Below are positions 30,976 to 39,537 of a DNA stretch of 55,929 bases, piece after piece. The stretch's first letter is position 1. Each line of letters begins with the position of its first letter. The position numbers were made by a program, and so were the translations under genes. This DNA comes from JAAZLA01 sp964560975. Lineage in GTDB: Bacteria > Spirochaetota > Spirochaetia > Treponematales > Treponemataceae. Location of the stretch: assembly GCA_964560975.1 (NCBI GenBank), contig CAZLNE010000001.1, positions 1-55,929 on the forward strand, written 5' to 3'. The notes beneath the pieces are model-generated. The model did no database searches, was not told the DNA's origin, and was given only the letters and a program-made list of their open reading frames with translations.

Positions 30976-33003
30976 TCATCCTTTTATATTTGATAATAAC
31001 AGACTCACATCTTTCTCCCTGTAAGAAGGATTTTTACTTTGCAAGGTGAGTAAATATCCTTCAGCAGTATTTGGATCCTTTAAGGCTATTAATACCTTTG
31101 CGATTTCTATATAAGCATCCCAGTAATTGTTGTCTTTTTGCAGAATTTCAAGATACATAGTTTTAGCATTTTGCAGCTGTTCGGAGCTTGCATAAGCCTT
31201 AGCTAAATTCATCTTTACTAGAAGGTTATTAGGATCTATTTTTACTGCTGATACAAAGTTTTCAACAGCATTCTCGTAATCCTGCTTTGCAAGATACGCA
31301 CCTGCAAGATTGTTAATTGCCTCAAAGCTATTTTTATCTAACGACGCAGCTGTTTTTAACAAAGACAGGGCCGTATCTATATTACCTGATTCGAGAAATA
31401 GTTTTCCGAGATTGATATTTGCTTTAAGATGTTTTGGATCTATTTTCAGCGTTTTTGAATAATAGACCATGGCCGAATCTATGTCGCCTGATGTTTCGCA
31501 CATCAATCCATAATTATACTGGAATGTTGTATTCGAAGTTTGCATATCTGCAGCTTTTTTTGCAAATTGTAAGGCTTCGCTTGTTTTTTTCTGGTTAAAA
31601 AGTACTGTAGAAAGGTTGTATGAGGTTTGAGCATCATTTGGAGCAAATGACAGCGCTTTTCTAAAATAATTTTCTGCTTCTTTATCATTTTTCTGCAATG
31701 CATAAAGTGCTGCGATTTCCCTCAATGCATTTTCGTTTGTAGAATCGAGTGACAGTACCTTTAAGTACGATGTTTGAGCACCTGTAATATCGTTTTTCTT
31801 TGATAATAAACGGGCAATCTCAAGATGTGCACGGTCATATGAAGAATTGATAGAAGCTGCCTTTCTAAACGCTGTCAATGCATCATCTGATCGGTCCAAG
31901 GCCTTGTGGGTCATACCTAAATTATAGAAAGCCTGCTCAAAAGAAGAGTTCAATTTTGTTGAACTTTCAAATGAAGAACGGGCTTCGCTGAATTTCTGCA
32001 TTGAGTATTGAACCTTTCCCATTTCATAGAAATACATATAGTTAGAAGTATCATTTTGAACAGCTTTTGTAAGGGCTGCTAGAGCCTTATCGTACTGACG
32101 GCCATCACTATACTTTTTTCCAATAATATAGTGAGCTGCTGCATCATTGGGATTATAGGTAAGAGCTTTTTCTGCATACGAAACAGCTTCATTCTGCAAT
32201 AAGGTTTTATTTTTAGCGTCGGTTTGTGTAGCAGACGCATCATAGAGCGAAGTTGCAACTTCTGCCATTTTTCTTGCATTAAAAACAGCCTGATTGGGCG
32301 GAAGAAGGGATTGAATTGATGAAAAATGTTCAAGAGCCTGCGGAATATCACCCATACCAAGCTTAGCCTTACCGAGAGAAACCTCATCATTAACTCTCTC
32401 TATTTGATCCTGCAAAGCCTTATTTTGTTTTGCGAGTTCATCTTCATAGGCTTTTTGCTTAGCAGATTCTGCTGCAGCAAGATCTTCACGGCGTTTTGAT
32501 TCTTCATTATTTCTTAACTGTGCAGATGCAAGTTCTTCTTGCCTTTTTGCAGTAAGAGAGGCTTGTTCGGCCTGCTCGCTCAGTTTTTGAGCGGTTAAGG
32601 CCTGAGATTCCTGCTGCTGACGAAGTGCTTTTTCCAATTTAGACAAGGTTTCTTCTAACCCCTGCGTATTAACATCAATTGTCTGCGAGTAGCGGGGAAA
32701 ATCCTGTAAAGAGGCACCTGCCTTAAGCGCGATAATTTCATCGATCATTGCAAGGGCTTCTTCATCTTGTGCATTTTTTATAAGTAGGCTGTCTAAGAGA
32801 TTCATTGCTCTTTCATACTCGCCTCTTTCGATATACCGCTTAGCTAATAAAATAGTATTTTCACGTTCACTCAACTGAGCAGTAGGCGGGGTTTCCTTAG
32901 AACCAAGATAGCAGCGTACCGGGAAAAACACTGCACACGCTAGTAGGATTACTACTGCTAAAATAATGAGAATCTTTCTCCAATCAATCCAACTCAGATT
33001 CAT
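30976..33003 (-). CDS. Large membrane-anchored TPR protein with coiled coil
   Basis: About 675 residues from ATG 33003 (GGAG upstream; overlaps the previous gene by 20 bases). One membrane helix near the N-terminus (ILIILAVVILLACAVFFPV), then a TPR-like pair, then a strongly helical, Gln/Glu/Lys/Ala-rich coiled coil (about 95-215), then about twelve tandem tetratricopeptide repeats to the C-terminus (AAHYIIGKKYSDGRQYDKAL, AFYNLGMTHKALDRSDDALT and so on). This is a scaffold architecture, probably on the envelope face. No enzyme domain is seen. Coupled to the next TPR gene upstream, suggesting one complex. Confidence 0.87.
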   Translation of the reverse strand: MNLSWIDWRKILIILAVVILLACAVFFPVRCYLGSKETPPTAQLSERENTILLAKRYIERGEYERAMNLLDSLLIKNAQDEEALAMIDEIIALKAGASLQDFPRYSQTIDVNTQGLEETLSKLEKALRQQQESQALTAQKLSEQAEQASLTAKRQEELASAQLRNNEESKRREDLAAAESAKQKAYEDELAKQNKALQDQIERVNDEVSLGKAKLGMGDIPQALEHFSSIQSLLPPNQAVFNARKMAEVATSLYDASATQTDAKNKTLLQNEAVSYAEKALTYNPNDAAAHYIIGKKYSDGRQYDKALAALTKAVQNDTSNYMYFYEMGKVQYSMQKFSEARSSFESSTKLNSSFEQAFYNLGMTHKALDRSDDALTAFRKAASINSSYDRAHLEIARLLSKKNDITGAQTSYLKVLSLDSTNENALREIAALYALQKNDKEAENYFRKALSFAPNDAQTSYNLSTVLFNQKKTSEALQFAKKAADMQTSNTTFQYNYGLMCETSGDIDSAMVYYSKTLKIDPKHLKANINLGKLFLESGNIDTALSLLKTAASLDKNSFEAINNLAGAYLAKQDYENAVENFVSAVKIDPNNLLVKMNLAKAYASSEQLQNAKTMYLEILQKDNNYWDAYIEIAKVLIALKDPNTAEGYLLTLQSKNPSYREKDVSLLLSNIKG

Positions 33004-33772
33004 ATATATACTCCATAACACCTTCAGAACCAGCTGAAAGATTTGTAGATTCGTTATTTTGCAAGGATGCTGCAATTTCTTCCATAAGTAAGCGCCTTCT
33101 TTCTGCTTCTACCGCTGCCTGTTCAGCAGCTAACCTGTCCTGCTCTTCTTTTTGGAGAGCAAGTTCCTTAGCAATACGTTCCTCTTCTTCTTTTAAGCGC
33201 TGGGCTTCCTGAACAAGCCTTTGCCCTTCAAGTTTTTTAATCTCAATTTCTTCAGATAAGAGTGTCAAAAGCTTACGAATTTCATCGGCCTGCGGTGACA
33301 AGGGATTAAGCCTTAAATACGCAGTATAATCGTCTGAAGCATCTGTTAACTTTCCCTGTTTTATTCTTGTATTTGCTCTATTTAAAAATACTTGTGCGTT
33401 AAACGGATCTGCAATAGAAGAAAGGGTAAAATAGTTCTCTGCTTCCGGAAGCAGCCCCATTGCAAAAGCTGTATTACCCGCATTATAATAGAGAACCCGT
33501 TTATTTGTACCATCTTTTTGAGTTCCGCTTAAAAATATTTCTAAGGCTTTTTGCATTTGTCCAGTTTGATAATAACTAAGACCAAGATAATTGTATACTA
33601 AAGGATTAGGACTTGTAGTTTTAAGAGTCTGTTCAAAAAACACAATCGCTTCAGAGGGTTTATTTCTAGTGAATAGGACTTCTCCCTCTGTAAATGAGTC
33701 GGCAAAAAGTATGGGTTGTACAATAATGAAGAAAAGTACTATCATTAAAAAGTTATTTTTTTTCTGTATCAT
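32984..33772 (-). CDS. Exported TPR protein with coiled-coil tail
   Basis: About 262 residues from ATG 33772, chosen because AAGGA lies six bases before it. A signal peptide (ending near ILFADS) points to the periplasm. Residues about 25-160 hold three to four TPR units (YNYLGLSYYQTGQMQKALEI; VLYYNAGNTAFAMGLLPEAE). Residues about 170-240 are a charged coiled coil rich in Glu, Gln and Arg. The last residues (YIYESELD) are coded in the overlap with the larger TPR gene. Likely a partner of that protein. Confidence 0.85.
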   Translation of the reverse strand: MIQKKNNFLMIVLFFIIVQPILFADSFTEGEVLFTRNKPSEAIVFFEQTLKTTSPNPLVYNYLGLSYYQTGQMQKALEIFLSGTQKDGTNKRVLYYNAGNTAFAMGLLPEAENYFTLSSIADPFNAQVFLNRANTRIKQGKLTDASDDYTAYLRLNPLSPQADEIRKLLTLLSEEIEIKKLEGQRLVQEAQRLKEEEERIAKELALQKEEQDRLAAEQAAVEAERRRLLMEEIAASLQNNESTNLSAGSEGVMEYIYESELD

Positions 33773-33814
33773 AATGTTTCCTTGGCTATGGGAGAGTTTG
33801 CAACAAACATTGAT

Positions 33815-33854
33815 TTGACATATTCGTTGAAACATATTACTCTTTCATTATACT
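33815..33854 (+). promoter_or_regulatory. Tandem promoters of the TPR-Mrr gene
   Basis: TTGACA (33815-33820), 17 bases, TACTCT (33838-33843); overlapping it, TTGAAA (33827-33832), 16 bases, TATACT (33849-33854). GGAGG and ATG 33868 follow. Confidence 0.6.
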
Positions 33855-33867
33855 TATCGGAGGACTA

Positions 33868-35235
33868 ATGGCGACAATTCAGATAATTATCTTAGCAATA
33901 ATGACCGCTTTTATAGGATTGTTATGCTATGTGATATTTAAATCAATCCTCTCTCCTAAAAAAATTGAAGGCATACAAAAGCTCATAAAGCAGGGTAAAT
34001 ACAGCAGTGCTGTAAAACTTGCTAAAAATATGATAACGAAAAATCCCCGGGACTTCAAGGCTCATTATTTTTTAGGTAAAGCATACCTTGCAGAAAATAA
34101 GAACGAACTTGCTCTCATGGAATATAAAATTGTTAACCAGACAGCCATATTTGATGAGACTTTCAGTGAACGGGAATTTAGAAGACAAATTGCACAGCTT
34201 TACTATAAATTTAATCAGCCGGATGAAGCACTCAAAGAATATATTCTTCTCACTAAGCTTGAACCGACTATTTCTGAACACTTTTATAATGCTGGAAAAC
34301 TTTTTGAAAACAAGCAAAAATCTGATCAAGCACTTACCTTTTATCAGCAGGCAATAAAACTTGATAAAAGAAACGTAAAAGCGCATGCGTCTCTTGGATT
34401 GCTTCTTTTTAGAGCAAAGCAATTTGCAGAAGCAAAAAAAGAAATTGACCTTGCCATTTCTTTAAGTCCTGAAACATATTCTTCCTACTATTATTTGGGA
34501 AAAATACTAAAAGAAGGAAAGGATTATTCTGGAGCAATAAATGCCTTTGAAAAGGCCTTGCGTGATCCTGAGTTTAAGCAAAGATCCTTGATCGAACGGG
34601 GTTCCTGCTACATGGCAGTTAATGCGCTTGAAAAAGCAATAATTGAATTTGACAGGGCTGTCTCTTCTGCGTCTGATGATACAGCACAAGAAACCCTTTA
34701 TGCACGGTATTTTCTTGCAGCGTGTTATGAAAAAGACCGCAAAATTGAATTAGCATTACAGCAATGGGAAAAAATTTATCATCAAAATCACACATTTCGG
34801 GACGTACCGGCAAAACTTGCTCAATATAGAGACCTTCAAGCAAATGATAACATGAAGGAGTATTTAACCAGCAACACAGATTTTTTTGTTGAAATATGTA
34901 AAAAAATAGCCCTTTCAGCCTACAAAATGGAAGCAAGGGATATTCAAATACAAAAATACGGATGTAAATTTATTGCAACCGAAGCTAAGGCAGAAAACTG
35001 GCAGAACGTCAGGCAGCAGATATATGTTATGATTTTTTACCGTGAACCGGACCTCATAGAAGACACCCTGTTGCGTAAGCAGCTTGAAGAAATGAAAAAG
35101 CAGAATTATTTTAAATGTATACTATATACTAGTTCAGGTTTCACTAGAGCTTCCATAGAATTTGCAGAAAACCGCCCCTTTGAATTAGTCGGAAAAGAAA
35201 AATTAGAACAACTGCTTTCAAAGATAAGTTTTTAA
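33868..35235 (+). CDS. Membrane TPR protein with C-terminal Mrr-like nuclease fold
   Basis: 455 residues with a GGAGG ribosome-binding site. A membrane helix at 4-27 is followed by about seven tetratricopeptide repeats (about 30-330; AHYFLGKAYLAENKNELAL, KAHASLGLLLFRAKQFAEAK). Residues about 355-455 resemble the C-terminal part of Mrr_cat restriction-endonuclease-like domains: a hydrophobic strand, then CILYTSSGFTRASIEFAEN and FELVGKEKLEQLL. I cannot find the catalytic D...(Q/E)xK signature, so it is probably a dead nuclease fold kept for binding. First gene of a three-gene operon with a metallophosphoesterase and a ParB-like protein. Divergent from the exported TPR gene. Confidence 0.85.
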   Translation: MATIQIIILAIMTAFIGLLCYVIFKSILSPKKIEGIQKLIKQGKYSSAVKLAKNMITKNPRDFKAHYFLGKAYLAENKNELALMEYKIVNQTAIFDETFSEREFRRQIAQLYYKFNQPDEALKEYILLTKLEPTISEHFYNAGKLFENKQKSDQALTFYQQAIKLDKRNVKAHASLGLLLFRAKQFAEAKKEIDLAISLSPETYSSYYYLGKILKEGKDYSGAINAFEKALRDPEFKQRSLIERGSCYMAVNALEKAIIEFDRAVSSASDDTAQETLYARYFLAACYEKDRKIELALQQWEKIYHQNHTFRDVPAKLAQYRDLQANDNMKEYLTSNTDFFVEICKKIALSAYKMEARDIQIQKYGCKFIATEAKAENWQNVRQQIYVMIFYREPDLIEDTLLRKQLEEMKKQNYFKCILYTSSGFTRASIEFAENRPFELVGKEKLEQLLSKISF

Positions 35236-35245
35236 CAGGTACCAT

Positions 35246-35902
35246 ATGAAAATCTTATGTATTTCTGATCAAATAGATCCGCTTGTATATAGTAACTCTA
35301 TAAAAGAACGATTTGCAGATATTGATATTATTTTAAGTGCTGGTGATCTGCCTATGGAATACATAGATTTCGTAGTCTCATCTTTGAATAAGCCAGCGTA
35401 TTTTATTTTTGGTAATCATAATCTTAATGAATTTATTCGTTTTCACGGAAGTTCACAACAAAGAAGTGATCGAACGGATATAGGAATCGCAACCCATTGT
35501 CATGGTGCTGCCTACGCAGGTTTCAAAGTACTTAAAGAAAAAAATATTCTCATTGCAGGCACATCCGGTTCTTTACGGTACAACAATGGTCAAAATCAAT
35601 ATACAGATGCACAGATGTTTATGAAGCTTTTAAAAATAGTTCCCCGCCTTCTGTTAAATAAACTTCAATATGGCCGCTACGTAGATATTTTTTTAACCCA
35701 TGCACCTCCCCTGGGAATTAACGATAAAGATGATCCGTGTCATAAGGGATTTAAATGTTATCTTTGGTTTCTTAAAAAATTTAAACCGCAATACCATATA
35801 CACGGACACATACACCTATATGACCTACAGGATGCCAGAATTACAAAATATGAACAAACTACAATTATTAATGCATACAGTCATTATATTCTTGTAATGT
35901 AA
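35246..35902 (+). CDS. Calcineurin-like metallophosphoesterase, partly degenerate
   Basis: 218 residues, cytoplasmic. The metallophosphoesterase blocks are in order: ILCISDQID, AGDLP, FGNHN, FLTHAPPLG and HIHGHIHLYD. Two positions are unusual: the first metal motif normally reads D-x-H but here is Asp-Gln-Ile, and GNHD is GNHN. Loss of the first His can alter the metal site, so activity or specificity may differ from standard members. Eleven bases after the TPR-Mrr gene and 10 before the ParB-like gene, so co-expressed with both. Substrate unknown. Confidence 0.85.
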   Translation: MKILCISDQIDPLVYSNSIKERFADIDIILSAGDLPMEYIDFVVSSLNKPAYFIFGNHNLNEFIRFHGSSQQRSDRTDIGIATHCHGAAYAGFKVLKEKNILIAGTSGSLRYNNGQNQYTDAQMFMKLLKIVPRLLLNKLQYGRYVDIFLTHAPPLGINDKDDPCHKGFKCYLWFLKKFKPQYHIHGHIHLYDLQDARITKYEQTTIINAYSHYILVM

Positions 35903-35911
35903 GGAAAAGAT

Positions 35912-36817
35912 ATGAATCAATATGTGAGTCAAGCGAGTCATGAAGATTTTTTTAGAGCACGCAACAAGGCGCTCATTAATGATTTACAACATTTATTAAA
36001 TCCGGAAGAAGCAAAACTTCTATCATTTAACGATATTAAACAAATGCTCAAGCCGAGAAATGAAGTATATCTAGGCATGAAGGTCGTACCCATCGAACTC
36101 ATTGTTGGAAGCGAAGGGCGTTATCAGGATTTTGATAATAGATTCTTTCCCAGAAGTGCTCATTTAAAAACCCGCTGGGCCCGCATAGACCAGGCACATC
36201 TTTCAGATATCATACTTCCTCCTATAACATTGTATGAAATTGGGGGATTATACTTTGTAAGAGACGGGAATCACCGTGTTTCAGTAGCCCGCAGCAAGGG
36301 TATTGAAAATATTGATGCTGAAGTTATCAGTCTTCAAAGTGAAATAAAGCTGAAGCCGAGTACAAGTAAAAAGGGTATTTTAAAGCAGGTTATTCAATAT
36401 GAAAAAAGAGTCTTCTACTCCCAAACCAATTTTGGAGATATTACAGACTGCTGGAATATCGACTTTTCTACCCCTGGTCAGTATGATGTACTGTATCAGC
36501 ATATTTTAATACATAAATACTACATTAATCAAAATCAAACCGAAGAAATAAGTATGCAGGAAGCTATAATTTCATGGTATGAAAAGGTTTATCTACCAGT
36601 CGTTCAGGCAATAAAAAAGCAAAAACTATTGAGAAAATTCAAAAACCGTACATTGAGCGATATGTATGTTTGGCTTATACGCTACTGGGATGAGGTTAAG
36701 CAGAAATTCGGTCAGGACATTGGAATTGATAGTGCTGCATCAGAGTTTAGTAAAAAGTTTTCACAAAACTTTTTTAAGAATTGTATCTCCAAGATAAAAA
36801 GTATTGTAAAACCTTGA
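35912..36817 (+). CDS. ParB/sulfiredoxin-fold protein of unknown function
   Basis: 301 residues. The centre (about 60-145) contains VVPIELIVGSEGRYQDFDNR and YFVRDGNHRVSVARSKG, the ParB-N/sulfiredoxin-type nucleotide-binding signature (compare GNHR or GERR boxes). A helix-rich C-terminal half (about 150-301) has no recognised domain and no clear helix-turn-helix. ParB-fold proteins can be CTPases or kinases, so a nucleotide-binding role is possible, but chromosome partitioning is not implied: there is no parA or parS nearby. Last gene of its operon; the next promoter begins at its stop codon. Confidence 0.72.
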   Translation: MNQYVSQASHEDFFRARNKALINDLQHLLNPEEAKLLSFNDIKQMLKPRNEVYLGMKVVPIELIVGSEGRYQDFDNRFFPRSAHLKTRWARIDQAHLSDIILPPITLYEIGGLYFVRDGNHRVSVARSKGIENIDAEVISLQSEIKLKPSTSKKGILKQVIQYEKRVFYSQTNFGDITDCWNIDFSTPGQYDVLYQHILIHKYYINQNQTEEISMQEAIISWYEKVYLPVVQAIKKQKLLRKFKNRTLSDMYVWLIRYWDEVKQKFGQDIGIDSAASEFSKKFSQNFFKNCISKIKSIVKP

Positions 36818-36842
36818 CGCCTTGGTTTTTCAATGATAATAT
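36814..36842 (+). promoter_or_regulatory. Promoter of the rsbU-V-W module
   Basis: TTGACG (36814-36819, overlapping the previous stop codon), 17 bases, TAATAT (36837-36842); the TTG start of the next gene is at 36872. Confidence 0.6.
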
Positions 36843-36871
36843 AATAGGAGCATGATGAAAGAGGTACGATT

Positions 36872-38536
36872 TTGTTCAATATAAGTGATGACTTTGCCTT
36901 TATTCCGCTAATAACTTCAGCTTTAGCGGTTCTAATTCTGCTTATTTTTCTTATTCGTGCAGCGAAAAGAAATGCAGGGAAAAATACATTTACTCAATTT
37001 ATTGCATTAGTTATACTTTTGGCAGGTATTGTTTTAACGATTTTCTATCCTGGAATTATTATACTCTCAGCAGCCATTACATTATCAACACTTATGGTAA
37101 TTCCACACCTTGTCAGTCTTGAAAAACAAGCTGCTCTTGAGGCTGAAGAAGAACTTGATACTACTCCCACAGAGCCTGAAAAAGATATTGAAACATTATT
37201 GGCAGAGGAATTAGTTAAACGCGAAGAAGAAGATAATGTACTTCTAGAAGTAAGCCGTGATTTTCTTATTCATGGTGCTGAATCCTTTTCTGAAGAATCC
37301 GGCTTACCAAGACTGTTGGACTTTATAAACACAAGCATAGTTCGCGAGATAAAAGCAGACGGCGGAGCAATCCTTCTTGTTGATGACTTTGATGATGTAA
37401 TTACTGTGAAATCGTTTTCGGGATCCTTTCCTCCTCCGTATCAGCTCCCTTCAGATATTCCGCACAAAATTGTACGCGTTGAAACCAATTTTAGATTTGC
37501 CTCGTTTCCTCTTAACGAAAACATATTTGGTGAAGTTGCACGAACGGGTCGTCCTGAATTTATTACAGATCCTTTATCTGACTCAAGACTCGTTCAAAAC
37601 GAACCTGAAGATTTCTTAAAACTGGGATCTTACATTTTTATTCCCCTAAAAATTAAAGGTTCCGTTATTGGTGTTGCAGCATTTGCACGTAAATTTGATA
37701 GTATTGCATTTACAGATAAGGAATACAAATCTGCACTGGTTTTATCTAACTTTGCAGGTGCAGCTATTAAGAGCGTATTTTCCTTTCAGGAAGTGGTAGA
37801 ACACTCAGAACTTACTAGAGAAGCAGAAATTGCCTGTAAAATACAAACAAAGATGCATCCAAAACTTCTACCTTCTATTCCGTCACTATCTTTGGGACAT
37901 TACTTTAACACGACAGAAGGTGTCTGCGGTGATTTTTTTGATATTATTCCTTCACGAAAGGATAGAATATCTATCGTACTTGCTGACGTTGCCGGTAAGG
38001 GAATGAATTCTCTTCTCATAATGGTAATGCTTAGAGCAATACTAAGACTTGTTGTAAATACAACACAAACAGCTTCAACTATTCTCTCTTGGGCAAACAG
38101 AGGAATATCTGTTGAAAGCTCTATTGATCACTTTGCAAGTTTAGCTCTTATTAATTATGACTCCTTAAAAGGGAAAATTCAGTATTCAACTGCAGGAACA
38201 ACACCTGTGTATCTTTATAGAGCGTCAACAAAGAAAGTTGAACGATTATCCGTGCCTTCAGAACCGATTGGAGTAGAGAAAACATCTGTTTATGTCGATA
38301 ATGAAACGGACGTTAAATCTGGTGATATAGTAATTACTTTTACAGATGGAATTATAGAATCCATAAATGCAGGAGGAAATCAATATACCACTCAAAGATT
38401 GACTTCAATAATTGAACAAAACAGCAATTTGTCTGGTAAAGAAATTGCTGGGATTGTTAAGGAAGACATCAAGAAATTTATTGGATCAGCTCGTCAACAT
38501 GACGATCAAACACTTCTTGTAATTAAAATCATATAG
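36872..38536 (+). CDS. Membrane PP2C-type serine phosphatase with GAF domain (RsbU-like)
   Basis: 554 residues starting at TTG 36872, with GAGG seven bases upstream; nearby ATGs are out of frame. Two or three membrane helices (about 10-85) are followed by an acidic linker, a GAF sensor domain (about 135-310) and a SpoIIE/PP2C phosphatase (about 335-552). Metal-binding and catalytic blocks: VCGDFFDI, LADVAGKG, FTDGIIES and HDDQTLLV. It should dephosphorylate the STAS protein encoded next, starting partner switching. The signal sensed by the GAF domain is unknown. Confidence 0.93.
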   Translation: MFNISDDFAFIPLITSALAVLILLIFLIRAAKRNAGKNTFTQFIALVILLAGIVLTIFYPGIIILSAAITLSTLMVIPHLVSLEKQAALEAEEELDTTPTEPEKDIETLLAEELVKREEEDNVLLEVSRDFLIHGAESFSEESGLPRLLDFINTSIVREIKADGGAILLVDDFDDVITVKSFSGSFPPPYQLPSDIPHKIVRVETNFRFASFPLNENIFGEVARTGRPEFITDPLSDSRLVQNEPEDFLKLGSYIFIPLKIKGSVIGVAAFARKFDSIAFTDKEYKSALVLSNFAGAAIKSVFSFQEVVEHSELTREAEIACKIQTKMHPKLLPSIPSLSLGHYFNTTEGVCGDFFDIIPSRKDRISIVLADVAGKGMNSLLIMVMLRAILRLVVNTTQTASTILSWANRGISVESSIDHFASLALINYDSLKGKIQYSTAGTTPVYLYRASTKKVERLSVPSEPIGVEKTSVYVDNETDVKSGDIVITFTDGIIESINAGGNQYTTQRLTSIIEQNSNLSGKEIAGIVKEDIKKFIGSARQHDDQTLLVIKII

Positions 38537-38551
38537 CAAAGGGAGCTAGCA

Positions 38552-38890
38552 ATGGAACTTAAGATAAGGAAAAATGGAGAAATTTACATCATCGATGTAA
38601 ACGGTGAAATGGATTTGTATAATTCCTATAAGCTAAAAGAACTTGTAATGAAAATGCTTGAAAAAAGCGTTAAAAGTTTCATAATTAATTTGGAACAAGT
38701 TGATTACATTGACTCTTCTGGAATTGGTGCATTAATATATATTTGTTCCACAATTAAAAAGATGAACCTGAAATTATCAATTGCTAATATTCATGGTTCT
38801 GTTAAGAAGGTTATTGAATTAACAAAGCTCATGGGATACTTTCCTATAGCAAACAGTGTTGAAGAAGCCCTCTTAATGATATCGGAATAA
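38552..38890 (+). CDS. STAS-domain anti-anti-sigma factor (RsbV/SpoIIAA-like)
   Basis: 112 residues, a single STAS domain. VDYIDSSGIGALIYI contains the phosphorylatable serine (Ser55 or Ser56) and the glycine pair of this family. GGGAG precedes the ATG. When dephosphorylated by the RsbU-like protein it should bind the kinase encoded downstream and release that kinase's other partner. Confidence 0.94.
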   Translation: MELKIRKNGEIYIIDVNGEMDLYNSYKLKELVMKMLEKSVKSFIINLEQVDYIDSSGIGALIYICSTIKKMNLKLSIANIHGSVKKVIELTKLMGYFPIANSVEEALLMISE

Positions 38891-38913
38891 CATTATAATA
38901 TAAGGATTTAACT

Positions 38914-39465
38914 ATGAACCAGATTAAAGAATTAAGATCAGATGAAAATGATGCATTGTTTGACAAGACTAATATGCTTTATAAGGAATTTCCCTCGGAT
39001 TTTCGTCAAATCCGCTATTTTACACTTTTGATTGTGCAATCAGCACCTCTAGAAATAAAGGAAATAAACCTTCTTGAACAGCAAATTTCTGAGGTCATTA
39101 AGAACGCAGTAAAGCACGGTAATAACTGTGATATCAATAAAAAAGTTCGTGTATGGTATTCATTTAGTCCAACTCATGCACATCTTATTGTAGAAGACGA
39201 AGGTGATGGCTTTAAAGATCTTGAAAAGTGGAATGATTTTAATCGAAAAAGATTGGAATGTCTTCATAATCAAAATTTTGAGCAATTAGCTGATTTTGTT
39301 TCATTCCGTACAATTAAAAGCGATGACCAGGATGGCGGTAACGCTCTTTTTGCCGCTTTGGAATACTGGAATGGCGGTTTTGTTTATAACGCCAAGAGAA
39401 ATGGTGTTGCAATGCTTAAGAAATTCCAGCAGAAACGCCATGGTGTTTCTGTAGATGGAGAATAA
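38914..39465 (+). CDS. RsbW/SpoIIAB-like serine kinase (HATPase_c)
   Basis: 183 residues. The GHKL ATP-binding domain shows an N box, EQQISEVIKNAVKHGNN (Mg-binding Asn), and a G1 box, VEDEGDGFKD. The lid region is long and ends with DGGNALFAAL. It should phosphorylate the STAS protein and sequester a target. No sigma factor gene is in the window, so the target is unknown. Longer than a typical RsbW by about 30 residues at the C-terminus (AKRNGVAMLKKFQQKRHG). Confidence 0.9.
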   Translation: MNQIKELRSDENDALFDKTNMLYKEFPSDFRQIRYFTLLIVQSAPLEIKEINLLEQQISEVIKNAVKHGNNCDINKKVRVWYSFSPTHAHLIVEDEGDGFKDLEKWNDFNRKRLECLHNQNFEQLADFVSFRTIKSDDQDGGNALFAALEYWNGGFVYNAKRNGVAMLKKFQQKRHGVSVDGE

Positions 39466-39489
39466 TTCTAACAATTCAATAAAAGTATA

Positions 39490-39520
39490 AAAAAAGACGG
39501 GTTAAAGCCCGTCTTTTTTT
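39490..39520. terminator. Bidirectional terminator between rsbW-like gene and lon
   Basis: Stem AAAAAGACGGG / CCCGTCTTTTT with a short TTAAAG loop and A/T runs on both sides; it serves the two convergent genes. Confidence 0.87.
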
Positions 39521-39537
39521 ATTTGTGATTAAGAAGC

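Noticed and set aside
35912..36817. ParB-like protein as a chromosome partition gene or origin marker
   Set aside because: There is no parA, parS, dnaA or GC-rich repeat nearby, and no helix-turn-helix; only the nucleotide-binding fold is supported.
36800..36832. Hairpin AAACC...GGTTT as terminator of the ParB-like gene
   Set aside because: The five-pair stem is weak and overlaps the -35 region of the next promoter; support is too thin.
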